Shown: one piece after another, positions 54,890-63,525 of the stretch
Numbering within the stretch: position 1 is the stretch's first letter
Layout of the letters: every line of letters begins with the position of its first letter
From: Brevundimonas sp. A19_0
GTDB taxonomy: Bacteria; Pseudomonadota; Alphaproteobacteria; Caulobacterales; Caulobacteraceae
NCBI RefSeq assembly: GCF_017744255.1
Contig: NZ_JAGHQP010000001.1
Span: 372,001-436,000, forward strand
Reading direction: 5' to 3'
Length of the DNA: 64,000 nt
Translations under genes and position numbers: made by a program
Notes under the pieces: model-generated
Database searches by the model: none
Told to the model about the DNA's origin: nothing
Seen by the model: only the letters and a program-made list of their open reading frames with translations

Positions 54890-57028
54890 TTATTCGTTGC
54901 TGTCGAGGCGCGCTGGGATGATGAGGTCGGCCGTGAGGCCGGTCTTGCCCCGGCTGTAGGACATGCTGCCGCCCAGCTGCTGGGCCATGGACTCGACCAT
55001 GCGCGAGCCGAAGCCCTTGCCCTTGGTGTGCTCACCCTTGCCCTGATCGGCGACGCGCAGGCTGAGCCGCGAGTCCAGCGGCTCCAGCGTCACCGAGATC
55101 GGCCCGGGCTCGCCGGAATAGGCGTACTTCTGGGCGTTGATGACCAGTTCGGTGAAGATCAGACCGACGGTCACCGCGCGCTCCGGCTCGATGGCCAGCG
55201 GTGCAAGGTCGTGGCGGATGTGGTCGCCCCACTCCGGGCCTGAGGCCTCGCCGAGGTCGTCGATGAGCTCCGACAGATAGCGGGCCAGATCGACCGTCTC
55301 GACCGTCTCGGACCGGTAGAGGCGGCTGTGCACCAGCGACACCGCCTTTACCCGCCGGCGCGCTTCCTCAAGCGCCGGAGCGCCCGGCCCTCCGCCATGC
55401 TCGCGTACCTGCAGGCCGAGGAAGCTGGAGATCAGCTGAAGGCTGTTCTGCACCCGGTGATTGACCTCGCGCAGCAGGAAGTCCTGACGCACCAGTCGAT
55501 GGTCGCGATCCGCCACCTCGGCCGCGAGACTGCTGTTGCGACGCCGCAGCGCACGGATTTCGCTGAACTCCACAAGGGCGTCGCGGAAGCGCTGGGCAGA
55601 TTCGACCTCGGCCGGGGTCCAGGGCCGCGACTGGCCCTGGACGGTCTCCGCCCAGGCATCGAACGAGGCGCGCGGGGTCAGGGCCGACGGCGAGCCGTTG
55701 CGCACCCCCGCGTGAGGGTCGCCGGCCCAGCGGACCGTCTCGACATGTTCGGCGCGGAACCAGAGCAGGCAGACCGGTTCGGCCCCGCCCACGACCGCTC
55801 CGACCAGGCCGCTGGCCTCGCGGACCCACGGCTTGCCCAGAGGCGTCAGCTTTTCAAGGCAGCGACTGACCACCAGCCGGCCGTGGGGACGGGCGCGCAG
55901 CCAGTCGGCCATGTCGGCCAGAGCCCGTGTATCGGGGGTCAGGCCGGTCTGGTGGATATCGCGTTCGCCGACGACCGCGAAGCCGGTCGCGCCGACCAGC
56001 CGCATCAGGCTGGGAAGCTCGGCAGCAAGGCCATCCATCAACGTCCGGTCGAGGGGCAGGTCGGCGATCAGGCGCTCTTCCATCAGGCGCTGTTCGACCC
56101 GCTCTCGATAGGCGGTCGCCTCCATCCGCCCCTGGATCTGGCGAGCGAGGTTGCGGGCGAGAACGGCGGCGACGGCGCGCGTCTCGCGGTCCATCAGGCG
56201 CGGGGTGTTGTGATGGCAGGCGACCAGACCCCACAGGCGGCCGTCGATCACGATCGAGATGGAGGCCGAGGCCCCGACGCCCATGTTCCGCAGATACTGC
56301 AGGTGGACGGGCGAGACACTGCGCAGCACGCATTCGCTGAGGTCCAGCGGATGATCGCCCTCCGCCGGACGGAGGGGGCGGGGCGTATAGCCGGCGTCGG
56401 GGATGATCCGCACCGGATTCTGCACATAGAGGGCGCGGGCCTGTCGCGGGATGTCCCCGGCCGGGAAATGCTGATTGAGGAAGGACGCCATGCCCTCGGC
56501 ATGGGCCTCGGCCACCACGCAGCCCGAGTCATCCTCGAGGAAGCGGTAGATCATGACCCGGTCAAAGCCGGTCAGGCGGCGGAAGGTGCGGGCGGCCTCG
56601 TCCGTCAGCTGATCGAGGGTGCGGGTGCGCTCGAAGGCGGCGGCCGCCTCATCCAGCTGCGCCATCCGGGCCACCGACATCACGCCTTCGTCCGAGGCCC
56701 GCTCCAGCTCAACGAGCAGGCCCTGCGGTCCACGCAGGGCGGAGACGTCATGGGGAACGCCGGCCTGGTCCTGCCACCGCCCGACGAAGGTCGAGACGGC
56801 GGGCTCCACCTGACGCGCGGCGCGGGCGAGTTCAGCCCCGATCAAGTCGGCCAGCGGGCGGTTCAGCCAGTCGTCAACGCCGGTCAGCGCCTCGATATCT
56901 CCGGCTCCCTGAACGACGTCGCCGGAGTCGGAGAGGCGGAACAGAAGGCCGTGCGGCTGGATGGCGCCGGGGATGTGGATCGGCTCGCGATCGCAATCCG
57001 TCAGGGTCAGGTTGGCGGCATCAATCAT
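54890..57028 (-). CDS. bphP: Bacteriophytochrome HWE-type kinase
   Basis: A 712-residue red/far-red photoreceptor kinase. The PAS domain holds Cys12 (TDCDREP), the site that attaches biliverdin. The GAF domain has the DIP motif at 192-194 in [11 protein letters not shown] and the chromophore-contacting His272 in [13 protein letters not shown] domain (about 300-495) and a HisKA_2/HWE kinase follow, with the phospho-accepting His524 in [13 protein letters not shown] and the ATPase N-box [11 protein letters not shown]. No receiver is attached. The start at 57028 overlaps the heme oxygenase stop by 8 bp, so pigment supply and receptor are coupled. Confidence 0.93.
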   Translation of the reverse strand: MIDAANLTLTDCDREPIHIPGAIQPHGLLFRLSDSGDVVQGAGDIEALTGVDDWLNRPLADLIGAELARAARQVEPAVSTFVGRWQDQAGVPHDVSALRGPQGLLVELERASDEGVMSVARMAQLDEAAAAFERTRTLDQLTDEAARTFRRLTGFDRVMIYRFLEDDSGCVVAEAHAEGMASFLNQHFPAGDIPRQARALYVQNPVRIIPDAGYTPRPLRPAEGDHPLDLSECVLRSVSPVHLQYLRNMGVGASASISIVIDGRLWGLVACHHNTPRLMDRETRAVAAVLARNLARQIQGRMEATAYRERVEQRLMEERLIADLPLDRTLMDGLAAELPSLMRLVGATGFAVVGERDIHQTGLTPDTRALADMADWLRARPHGRLVVSRCLEKLTPLGKPWVREASGLVGAVVGGAEPVCLLWFRAEHVETVRWAGDPHAGVRNGSPSALTPRASFDAWAETVQGQSRPWTPAEVESAQRFRDALVEFSEIRALRRRNSSLAAEVADRDHRLVRQDFLLREVNHRVQNSLQLISSFLGLQVREHGGGPGAPALEEARRRVKAVSLVHSRLYRSETVETVDLARYLSELIDDLGEASGPEWGDHIRHDLAPLAIEPERAVTVGLIFTELVINAQKYAYSGEPGPISVTLEPLDSRLSLRVADQGKGEHTKGKGFGSRMVESMAQQLGGSMSYSRGKTGLTADLIIPARLDSNE

Positions 57029-57608
57029 ACAGGGAGTTCTGGGGAATAGCGGGGGAACGAAGGACGGAAAAGGCGAAGTCGAAGGCGTGCCGGGCACCCG
57101 AGACAACGCGTCCCGGATCGGCGTGTTGCGTGCTGACCTCGCGGTCGATGATCGCCATCACCTGACGCCATCGAACACCGACATCATCTCCATAAAAGCT
57201 CAAAAACCCGAGCCCCGTCAAATCGATACCTTGGCCGTACAGCTGGCGGGACAGGACATGCCCCCCGAGAGCCGAGCCCTCGACCACATAGAGCCACCCC
57301 AGGCCCCCGGCCCGGTCTGACCCATCGGGCATCAGGTCTACCGGGGGCTCGGCGGCCCCCAATGCCTGAAGGTCGGACCGGAGCACGGGAAGGCGCGAGG
57401 CCCGCTCCGGATCATATCCGTCGACCCCCGTCAGTGACCGCCGCAGGACGGCCTCGGCCGCCGCATGAAACCGGTAAAAAGCCCGGACCAGGTCGAGGCG
57501 GTCGTCCGCCCGGCGCACCCGGACCTCGAGGTCGACGGCTTCGTCGAGACGTTGATGCGCGACGGCCGTGCCTTCGCGGAGGGACTGGATAACGGGAGGG
57601 ACGCGCAC
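57021..57608 (-). CDS. bphO: Biliverdin-producing heme oxygenase
   Basis: A 195-residue heme oxygenase that opens heme to biliverdin, iron and CO. The proximal His lies in REGTAVAHQRLDEAVDL (about residue 18), and the distal-helix glycine motif is WLYVVEGSALGGHVLSRQL. It directly precedes and overlaps bphP, a classic bphO-bphP pair. It starts with GTG at 57606-57608. Length is normal for the family. Electron donor genes are not adjacent. Confidence 0.9.
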   Translation of the reverse strand: MRVPPVIQSLREGTAVAHQRLDEAVDLEVRVRRADDRLDLVRAFYRFHAAAEAVLRRSLTGVDGYDPERASRLPVLRSDLQALGAAEPPVDLMPDGSDRAGGLGWLYVVEGSALGGHVLSRQLYGQGIDLTGLGFLSFYGDDVGVRWRQVMAIIDREVSTQHADPGRVVSGARHAFDFAFSVLRSPAIPQNSLYD

Positions 57609-57723
57609 ATCCCCAGTCTGCCTGTCTCTGCTTCGCCCGTCGAGCGCGAGACTTCGGGAAAGCGCAAGCCCCGCCCGGGAGTGCCCCTCCGGACGAGGCT
57701 TCCGGTCTGGTGCCCCGGTCGTC

Positions 57724-58071
57724 CTAGCCGTCGATCAGGACGTCGAAGCCCGCAAAGATCATGCGTTTGCCGTCAAACGGCATGTCCAGCTTCATCATGC
57801 GTTCGTCCTGCATCAGGACCTCCCATGCCGTGTCGCGCGTCGCCTTGTCGGGCCAGGTGATCCAGCCGACGGCGACGGTCTCATCGGTCTTGAGCTGAAC
57901 GGCCTTCTTGAAGTCGGTGACCTTGCCGTCAGGCACGTCCTCGCCCCAGCACTCGGTCACCTTCAGGGCACCCTGCTCCTTGAAGAAGACCGTCGACTGG
58001 CGCGAATGCTCCAGATAGGCGGCCTTGTTGGCGGTCGGGACCGGGATGACGGTAATGTCGAGAAAGGCCAT
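57724..58071 (-). CDS. DUF1428 family protein
   Basis: A 115-residue protein of the DUF1428 family, dimeric alpha/beta barrel-like fold. Conserved parts are the first strand ITVIPVPTANKAAYLEHS, the central ECWGEDVPDGKVTDFKKAVQL, and the end MPFDGKRMIFAGFDVLID. No reaction is assigned. ATG at 58069-58071 is chosen because the upstream extension is Arg/Pro-rich shadow sequence. It ends 115 bp from bphO, and the gap between them holds nothing I recognise. Confidence 0.85.
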   Translation of the reverse strand: MAFLDITVIPVPTANKAAYLEHSRQSTVFFKEQGALKVTECWGEDVPDGKVTDFKKAVQLKTDETVAVGWITWPDKATRDTAWEVLMQDERMMKLDMPFDGKRMIFAGFDVLIDG

Positions 58072-58233
58072 GAGGGGCTCCTTGATTGCCCTGTCGCTCG
58101 GCTCGCGGGGCCGCGCTACTTGAGGGCGGTGTATGCGGCCAGCTGACACCGGAATGGGGACGCGGGGAAGGGGCTCGCGCAAAACCCGCCCCACCATGGC
58201 CTTTATCCGTGTATAGAGGCGGCCTCCCTTACC

Positions 58234-58264
58234 GCCCGGCCCGAGGTTCACGCCTTGGCCGGGC
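58234..58264 (+). other. Leader hairpin before helicase gene
   Basis: An 8-bp perfect stem GCCCGGCC/GGCCGGGC with a 15-nt loop lies 42 bp before the helicase ATG. It could be a folded leader, as DEAD-box helicase genes are often controlled through their mRNA leaders, but nothing more specific is visible. Confidence 0.4.
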
Positions 58265-58305
58265 GCGGTCGTTTCGGCGACCCCTCTTGCTGTTCAGGAC
58301 CTTCG

Positions 58306-60252
58306 ATGCCGTTTCCCGCTACCCACCCCGCGCTTGATCGCGCCCTGGCCGACCGTGGCTATGCCGAACCCACCCCGGTTCAGGAAGCCGTGCTGGAGGG
58401 CGACCATTCCGGGGCGGACCTGCTGGTCTCGGCCCAGACCGGCTCGGGCAAGACGGTGGCCTTTGGCCTGGCGGCGGCCCCGACCCTGCTCGGCGAGGCC
58501 GAACGGTTCGGCAAGGCGGACAAGCCCCTGGCGCTGGTGATCGCCCCGACGCGTGAACTGGCTCTGCAGGTCGCGACCGAACTGACCTGGCTGTACGCCG
58601 GGACGGACGCCAAGCTGGGCACCTGCGTCGGCGGGATGGACGCCCGAAAGGAAGCCCGCGCCCTGGGCTGGGGCACCCATATCGTCATAGGCACGCCCGG
58701 CCGCCTGAAGGATCACATCGACCGCGGCAATCTGGACCTGTCCCAGCTGAAGCTGGTGGTGCTGGATGAGGCCGACGAAATGCTCGACATGGGCTTTCGC
58801 GAGGACCTTGAGTTCATTCTGGACCAATCGCCGGCCGAGCGCCGGACCCTGCTGTTCTCGGCCACCATCGCGCGCGACATCGCCCTCATGGCCAAGCGCT
58901 ATCAGCGCGACGCGGTACGGATCGATACGACCAACAAGAGCCAGCCGCACGGCGACATCGAATACCGCGCCATGCGGATTGCGCCGAACCAGATCGAACA
59001 CGCCGTGGTCAATGTGCTGCGCTTCTTCGAGGCGCCGGGCGCGCTGGTGTTCTGCTCGACGCGCGAGTCGGTGAAGCACCTGCAGGCGGCCCTGCGGGAA
59101 CGCGGATTCCAGTCGGTCGGCCTGTCGGGCGAGCTGAGTCAGCGGGAGCGCACCGATGCCCTGCAGGCGCTGCGCGACGGTCAGGCGCGGGTCTGTGTGG
59201 CCACCGACGTGGCCGCGCGCGGGCTGGACCTGCCCGACCTGGGGCTGGTCATCCATGCCGAACTGCCGGTCAACCGGGCGACCCTGCTGCACCGGTCGGG
59301 CCGGACAGGCCGGGCCGGCAAGAAGGGCGTGTCCGTTCTGCTGGTGCCCAATCCGAAGCGCCGCCGGGCCGAAATGCTGTTGTCCTCGGCCGGGGTCGAG
59401 GCCAGCTGGGATGCCGCGCCGGGTGCCGACGCCATCCGCGCGCAGGACGAGGCGCGCCTGATCGCCGGCTCGATCTTCGATGAATCCGTGACGGACGAGG
59501 ATTTCGCCCTGGCGAAGCGGCTGATGGCCGAGCGCACGCCGGAAGAGATCGCCTGTGCCTTCATCCGCCTGCAGCGGGCCAAGATGCCGGCGCCCGAGGA
59601 ACTGACCGACCCGGGCGAGCGTCCGGCGCGCCGGGAACGCGGCGACGCGGACACCGCCTGGCCGACCGAACGCCTGCAGCCGCACGAAGTGGTGTGGTTC
59701 CGCGCCGATGTGGGCCGGAACTCTGCCCCCCGTCCGGCCGATCCCAAATGGCTGATCCCGGTGATCTGCCGTCTGGGCGGGGTCACCAAGCGCCAGATCG
59801 GCTCGATCCGGACCTTCGCCCATGAGACGCGCTTCGAGATCGCGCGCGATGCGGTGGACGCCTTCCAGAGCACGCTGGCCGCGGCCAGGAAGCCCGAGAT
59901 CACGGTCAGCCCCTCGGAGGCCCCCGACGGCGCCTATGAGGCCCGACCCAAGCGGCCCTTCGTCAAGAAGCCCTATGCGCCGCGCGCCGAGAGCGAAGCT
60001 GTCGGTGGCGAAGACGCGCGTCCCGCCTGGAAGGCCAAAAAGCCGGCCTTCCGGCCCGACACCGGTGCCGCCCCGGCCGAGGACCGCAAGCCGTGGAAGG
60101 CCAAGGGCAGCCCCAAGACCAATGGCAAGCTGCGGGGCAATGCGCCGTTCAAGGGCGGTGCACCCAAGCCGCGCGCCGAGGGTGCTCCCGCTCCGGCCCG
60201 GTCAAAGCCGCCTTTCCGCAAGGGCCCCAAGCCTCAGAAGCGGGCGGGCTGA
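58306..60252 (+). CDS. DEAD-box RNA helicase, DbpA-type
   Basis: A 648-residue ATP-dependent RNA helicase. Walker A is AQTGSGKT at 43-50, DEAD at 154-157, then SAT in LLFSATIAR, and the helicase-C domain with STRESVKH, DVAARGLDLP and HRSGRTGRAGKKG. A DbpA-like RNA-binding domain near 470-545 (VGRNSAPRPADPKWLIPVICRLGGVTKRQIGSI in split form) follows, then a long Lys/Pro/Ala-rich tail with a basic character. It probably acts on structured rRNA or mRNA, with a role in ribosome assembly or cold adaptation. The ATG at 58306 is preferred over upstream frames. Confidence 0.92.
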   Translation: MPFPATHPALDRALADRGYAEPTPVQEAVLEGDHSGADLLVSAQTGSGKTVAFGLAAAPTLLGEAERFGKADKPLALVIAPTRELALQVATELTWLYAGTDAKLGTCVGGMDARKEARALGWGTHIVIGTPGRLKDHIDRGNLDLSQLKLVVLDEADEMLDMGFREDLEFILDQSPAERRTLLFSATIARDIALMAKRYQRDAVRIDTTNKSQPHGDIEYRAMRIAPNQIEHAVVNVLRFFEAPGALVFCSTRESVKHLQAALRERGFQSVGLSGELSQRERTDALQALRDGQARVCVATDVAARGLDLPDLGLVIHAELPVNRATLLHRSGRTGRAGKKGVSVLLVPNPKRRRAEMLLSSAGVEASWDAAPGADAIRAQDEARLIAGSIFDESVTDEDFALAKRLMAERTPEEIACAFIRLQRAKMPAPEELTDPGERPARRERGDADTAWPTERLQPHEVVWFRADVGRNSAPRPADPKWLIPVICRLGGVTKRQIGSIRTFAHETRFEIARDAVDAFQSTLAAARKPEITVSPSEAPDGAYEARPKRPFVKKPYAPRAESEAVGGEDARPAWKAKKPAFRPDTGAAPAEDRKPWKAKGSPKTNGKLRGNAPFKGGAPKPRAEGAPAPARSKPPFRKGPKPQKRAG

Positions 60253-60296
60253 TCTGACGTCTTGCCTTACCGGGCGTCGGGGGACAGTGTTCGGCC

Positions 60297-60617
60297 ATGA
60301 GCACGCACGCCCCTGACGAACGGTTCGCCTCGTTCGAGGCCTTCTATCCATACTACATCCACGAGCATTCCAACCGGACATGCCGGCGCATCCACATCGT
60401 GGGATCGGCGCTGGTGCTGGTCGTGCTGGTTGCCGCGATCGCGACACGGAACGCCTGGTGGCTACTGGCCATGCCGCTGGTCGGCTATGGCTTTGCCTGG
60501 GTCGGGCATTTCTTCTTCGAGAAGAACCGGCCGGCGACCTTCAAATACCCGCTGTGGAGCCTGATGGGCGACTGGCGGATGTTCTTCGAGACCGTCACCG
60601 GCAAGCGCCGGTTCTGA
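60297..60617 (+). CDS. Mpo1-like DUF962 membrane protein
   Basis: A 106-residue membrane protein of the Mpo1/DUF962 family. In yeast Mpo1 is an iron-dependent dioxygenase of 2-hydroxy fatty acids. Conserved His residues lie in YYIHEHSNRTCRRIHIVG and VGHFFFEKNRPATF. Hydrophobic segments near 36-52 and 54-74 are the membrane part. The bacterial substrate is not known. It starts 44 bp after the helicase gene. Confidence 0.85.
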   Translation: MSTHAPDERFASFEAFYPYYIHEHSNRTCRRIHIVGSALVLVVLVAAIATRNAWWLLAMPLVGYGFAWVGHFFFEKNRPATFKYPLWSLMGDWRMFFETVTGKRRF

Positions 60618-60620
60618 GGA

Positions 60621-61154
60621 TCAGTCCCAGGCGGGCGGGCAGCCGTCGAAGGTGCCGGCATGGACCACCGTCAGGCTGCGCATGTTCAGCGGCATGATCG
60701 GCGCCATCGATCCGCGGCCGTGGCCGGTGTAGAGGTCGATCTTGTTGCCCTTGATGGCCCCGCCGGTGTCCGAGGCATACCAGTAGCCGTCGTGGATGGT
60801 GCCGTCGGCCAGCACCAGACCGACCGTTTCCTTGATGAACAAACGGGTGCGCCGGGGCACGACGCGCGGGTCGATGGCCACGGTGCGCATGGCGATCGGG
60901 CGGCAGCCCAGCGAGTCGTTGCCGGTCGCTCCACCCCCGCCTGCGTGATAGAGGCGCGCCGACAGGTTCCAGTCGGCCGGGCGTACAGCCAGGGCCTTCT
61001 GTTCCTCGCTCAGGGCCAGCCAGACATCGGCGGCGAACCCGTGCTCGGCCGCTTCGGCCTCGGCCGAAACGAGCGTTTCGTAGGGAACGGGATCGATGGA
61101 TGAGGTGACCGACGGGGTCACCAGGGCCAGCACCAGGGCGAGGGTCTTGAACAT
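60621..61154 (-). CDS. 3D-domain (MltA-like) exported protein
   Basis: A 177-residue exported protein. A signal peptide occupies about residues 1-19. The C-terminal 3D domain (named for its conserved Asp residues) carries TVAIDPRVVPRRTRLFI and the SDTGGAIKGNKIDLYTGHG block with two of the Asp. This domain is the catalytic part of MltA-type lytic transglycosylases. The protein lacks the larger MltA barrel, so enzymatic action on peptidoglycan is plausible but unproved. It converges on the Mpo1-like gene. Confidence 0.85.
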   Translation of the reverse strand: MFKTLALVLALVTPSVTSSIDPVPYETLVSAEAEAAEHGFAADVWLALSEEQKALAVRPADWNLSARLYHAGGGGATGNDSLGCRPIAMRTVAIDPRVVPRRTRLFIKETVGLVLADGTIHDGYWYASDTGGAIKGNKIDLYTGHGRGSMAPIMPLNMRSLTVVHAGTFDGCPPAWD

Positions 61155-61315
61155 GATCGGATCGCTGAATCACCGGCCCTCAACCCGACCGGCGCCGGGG
61201 GTGTGCCCACCGAATGGGACAAGAAGACGGCAGGGATAGCGATGGTCGGTCAGGTCCTGTGGGTTGGCCTGTGGACCGGTTGCCGTCAGGGTAGAGGCCA
61301 AGAGGGAGAAAACTC

Positions 61316-61750
61316 ATGCGGATCGTGCGGTTAGGACTTCTGGCTGTGGTCGCCGTCACTGTGCTGGCCGTCTATGCCTGCGACAGGGTGACGCCCTCGC
61401 CCGACGGGCCCCTGCCCGCCCCGGTGCCCGAGGGAGTGGCGCTGGTGGTGGATGAGGCCACCGGCCCGGTTTCGGTGAGAACCGGCCAGACCTTCGCGGT
61501 GACCCTGCGCTCGAATTTCGACTGGCAGATCGCCGCCCTGCCCGACGGGTTGGAACTGCTGGGAACCGGGACGGGACCGACCACCACCGCCCAGCGCGAC
61601 GGGGGCGAGACCGGCGGGGCCAGCTGGTTCGTCTTCCACCTGAGAGCTGCCGCACCCGGCGAAGGCGAACTGGTGCTGAACGAGGCCCCCGGCTGGGAGC
61701 CCGAAAAGCCGATGCGCACCCTGGCCATCCCGGTGCGGGTGGAACCCTGA
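61316..61750 (+). CDS. Putative chagasin-like (I42) lipoprotein
   Basis: A 144-residue predicted lipoprotein. The signal sequence ends in VYACD (Cys22), a loose lipobox. The mature domain has GQTFAVTLRSNFDWQIA, a GTGTGPTT-type loop and WFVFHLRAAAPGEGELVL, resembling the strand and loop pattern of chagasin-type cysteine-protease inhibitors (family I42). The classic NPTTG loop is not intact, so this is a tentative family call. AGGGAGAAAACTC precedes the ATG. Confidence 0.6.
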   Translation: MRIVRLGLLAVVAVTVLAVYACDRVTPSPDGPLPAPVPEGVALVVDEATGPVSVRTGQTFAVTLRSNFDWQIAALPDGLELLGTGTGPTTTAQRDGGETGGASWFVFHLRAAAPGEGELVLNEAPGWEPEKPMRTLAIPVRVEP

Positions 61751-61796
61751 GCCCCTGCCGGGCTATCAAGGGCGCTCACTGCCGTGGAGCCGCCCG

Positions 61797-62471
61797 ATGA
61801 AGGATCACCCCTCGACGCCGCTGATCGGCTATGCGGCGCTGTCGGATGCCGAAGCCGTCGCGCGCGCCACCGCGTTTCGCGACGAGATGGGCCGGCGGCG
61901 GACCGTGCGGGAGTTCTCGGACCGGCCCGTGCCGCGCGCCGTCGTGGAACAGGCGCTGCTGACGGCAGGCTCCGCCCCGTCGGGGGCCAATCACCAGCCC
62001 TGGTTCTTCTCCGTCATCGAAAGCGCCGAGGCCCGCGCCCGCATTCGCGCGGCGGCCGAGGCCGAGGAGAAGGCCTTTTACGAGACCAAGGCGCCGCCGG
62101 AATGGCTGGAGGCGCTGGCGCCGCTGGGCACCGACCCGGACAAGGGGTTCCTGGAGGTGGCGCCGGTGCTGATCGCCATCTTTGCCCAGAAGCGCGGCGG
62201 GCCGCGCCCCGGCGACGCCAAGAAGAACTATTACGTCACCGAGAGCGTCGGCATCGCCACCGGCCTGCTGATCGCGGCCCTTCACCGGGCCGGCCTTGCG
62301 ACCCTGACGCATACGCCCGCGCCCATGAGTTTCCTCAGCGAGATCTGCGGTCGCCCCGCCGAGGAAAAGCCGTTCCTGTTGCTGGTCGCGGGACATCCGG
62401 CGGACGACGCCACCGTGCCGCTGGCCGCGCTGGACAAGAAGCCGCTGGACGCCATCGCCGCATGGATTTAA
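61797..62471 (+). CDS. Nitroreductase family flavoprotein
   Basis: A 224-residue nitroreductase-like FMN enzyme. The N-terminal RRTVREFSDRPVP motif binds FMN phosphate, and SAPSGANHQPWFF contributes the flavin pocket. The later ESVGIATGLLIAALHRAGLATLTHTPAP region is the conserved helix. Physiological substrates of this family are quinones, nitro compounds or dehalogenation targets and cannot be predicted. A start further upstream would overlap the lipoprotein gap. It is 28 bp from the S1/P1 nuclease gene and may be co-transcribed. Confidence 0.88.
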   Translation: MKDHPSTPLIGYAALSDAEAVARATAFRDEMGRRRTVREFSDRPVPRAVVEQALLTAGSAPSGANHQPWFFSVIESAEARARIRAAAEAEEKAFYETKAPPEWLEALAPLGTDPDKGFLEVAPVLIAIFAQKRGGPRPGDAKKNYYVTESVGIATGLLIAALHRAGLATLTHTPAPMSFLSEICGRPAEEKPFLLLVAGHPADDATVPLAALDKKPLDAIAAWI

Positions 62472-62499
62472 CCCCGCCCGCAGTTGCCGGAGCCCTGCC

Positions 62500-63522
62500 A
62501 TGAAACGCCTGATTGCCGCCGCCGTCGCCCTGACCCTGATCGCCCTGCCCGCTGCGGACGTCGCGGCCTGGGGCGCCAGTGGACACCGGATGGTGGGTCA
62601 GGCCGCCATGCGCGCCCTGCCCGAAGAGCTGCCGGCCTTCCTGCGCACCCAGGAAGCCGCCGCCCAGGTGGGCGAGCTGTCGCGCGAGCCCGATCGCTGG
62701 AAGGGCGGAGGCCAGCCCCACGACCGCGAGCGGGACACGGCCCACTTCGTCGACATGATCGCCGACGGACGTGTGATGACGGAGGCCGGCCCGGACATCC
62801 GTGCGCTGCCGGAGCTCAAGTCCGAGTATGACGCCCAGCTGCTGGCCGCCGGGATCAATGTCAATGACGCCGGCTATCTGCCCTATGCCATCATGGACGC
62901 CTGGCAGCAGGTGGTTCAGGATTTTGCCTACTGGCGCATCCTGGCCGCCGCAGAGGCCCGCGAGACCGATCTGGCGCGTCAGGCCTGGTACCGGGAGGAC
63001 CGGCTGCGGCGCGAGGCGCTGATCCTGCGCGATATCGGCATGCTGTCGCACTACATTGGTGACGGCGCCCAGCCCCTGCACACGACCATCCACTACAACG
63101 GCTGGGACCGCGACACGGACAACCCCGAAGACTTCACCCGCTCGCGCCGGACGCATGGCATGTTCGAGGGTGATTTCGTCCGCGACCGCGTCAACCTGCA
63201 GGGCATCGAGGCGGCCATGATGGCGCCGCGTCTGGATGGCTTTGAGCTACGCGCCCGCATGGCCGACTATCTGCTGGTCTCGCTGGGCGAGGTGGTGCCC
63301 TTCTATCGTCTGGAGAAGGCCGGGGGCTTCGTCGAGGCCGACCCGCGCGGCGTGAACTTTGCCACGGTGCGTCTGGCCGCCGGGGCCTCGGAACTGCGCG
63401 ACCTGATCGTGCTGGCCTGGCGCGAGGCGGGAACCCGGTCGGTCGGCTGGCCGAACGTCAAGGTGTCCGAGGTCGAGGCCGGCACCGCCGACCCGTGGCT
63501 GGCCATGATCGGTCAGGACTGA
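62500..63522 (+). CDS. S1/P1-type zinc nuclease
   Basis: A 340-residue exported nuclease. The signal peptide ends after Ala23, leaving Trp24 as the mature N-terminus, whose amino and carbonyl groups bind zinc in the S1/P1 family. Further ligands are in GASGHRMVGQ, TAHFVDMI, LSHYIGDGAQPLHTT and the HGMFEGDFV segment. Such enzymes cut single-stranded nucleic acids and act in phosphate or nucleotide scavenging. The site appears complete, so activity is expected in the periplasm or outside the cell. Confidence 0.92.
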   Translation: MKRLIAAAVALTLIALPAADVAAWGASGHRMVGQAAMRALPEELPAFLRTQEAAAQVGELSREPDRWKGGGQPHDRERDTAHFVDMIADGRVMTEAGPDIRALPELKSEYDAQLLAAGINVNDAGYLPYAIMDAWQQVVQDFAYWRILAAAEARETDLARQAWYREDRLRREALILRDIGMLSHYIGDGAQPLHTTIHYNGWDRDTDNPEDFTRSRRTHGMFEGDFVRDRVNLQGIEAAMMAPRLDGFELRARMADYLLVSLGEVVPFYRLEKAGGFVEADPRGVNFATVRLAAGASELRDLIVLAWREAGTRSVGWPNVKVSEVEAGTADPWLAMIGQD

Positions 63523-63525
63523 GCC

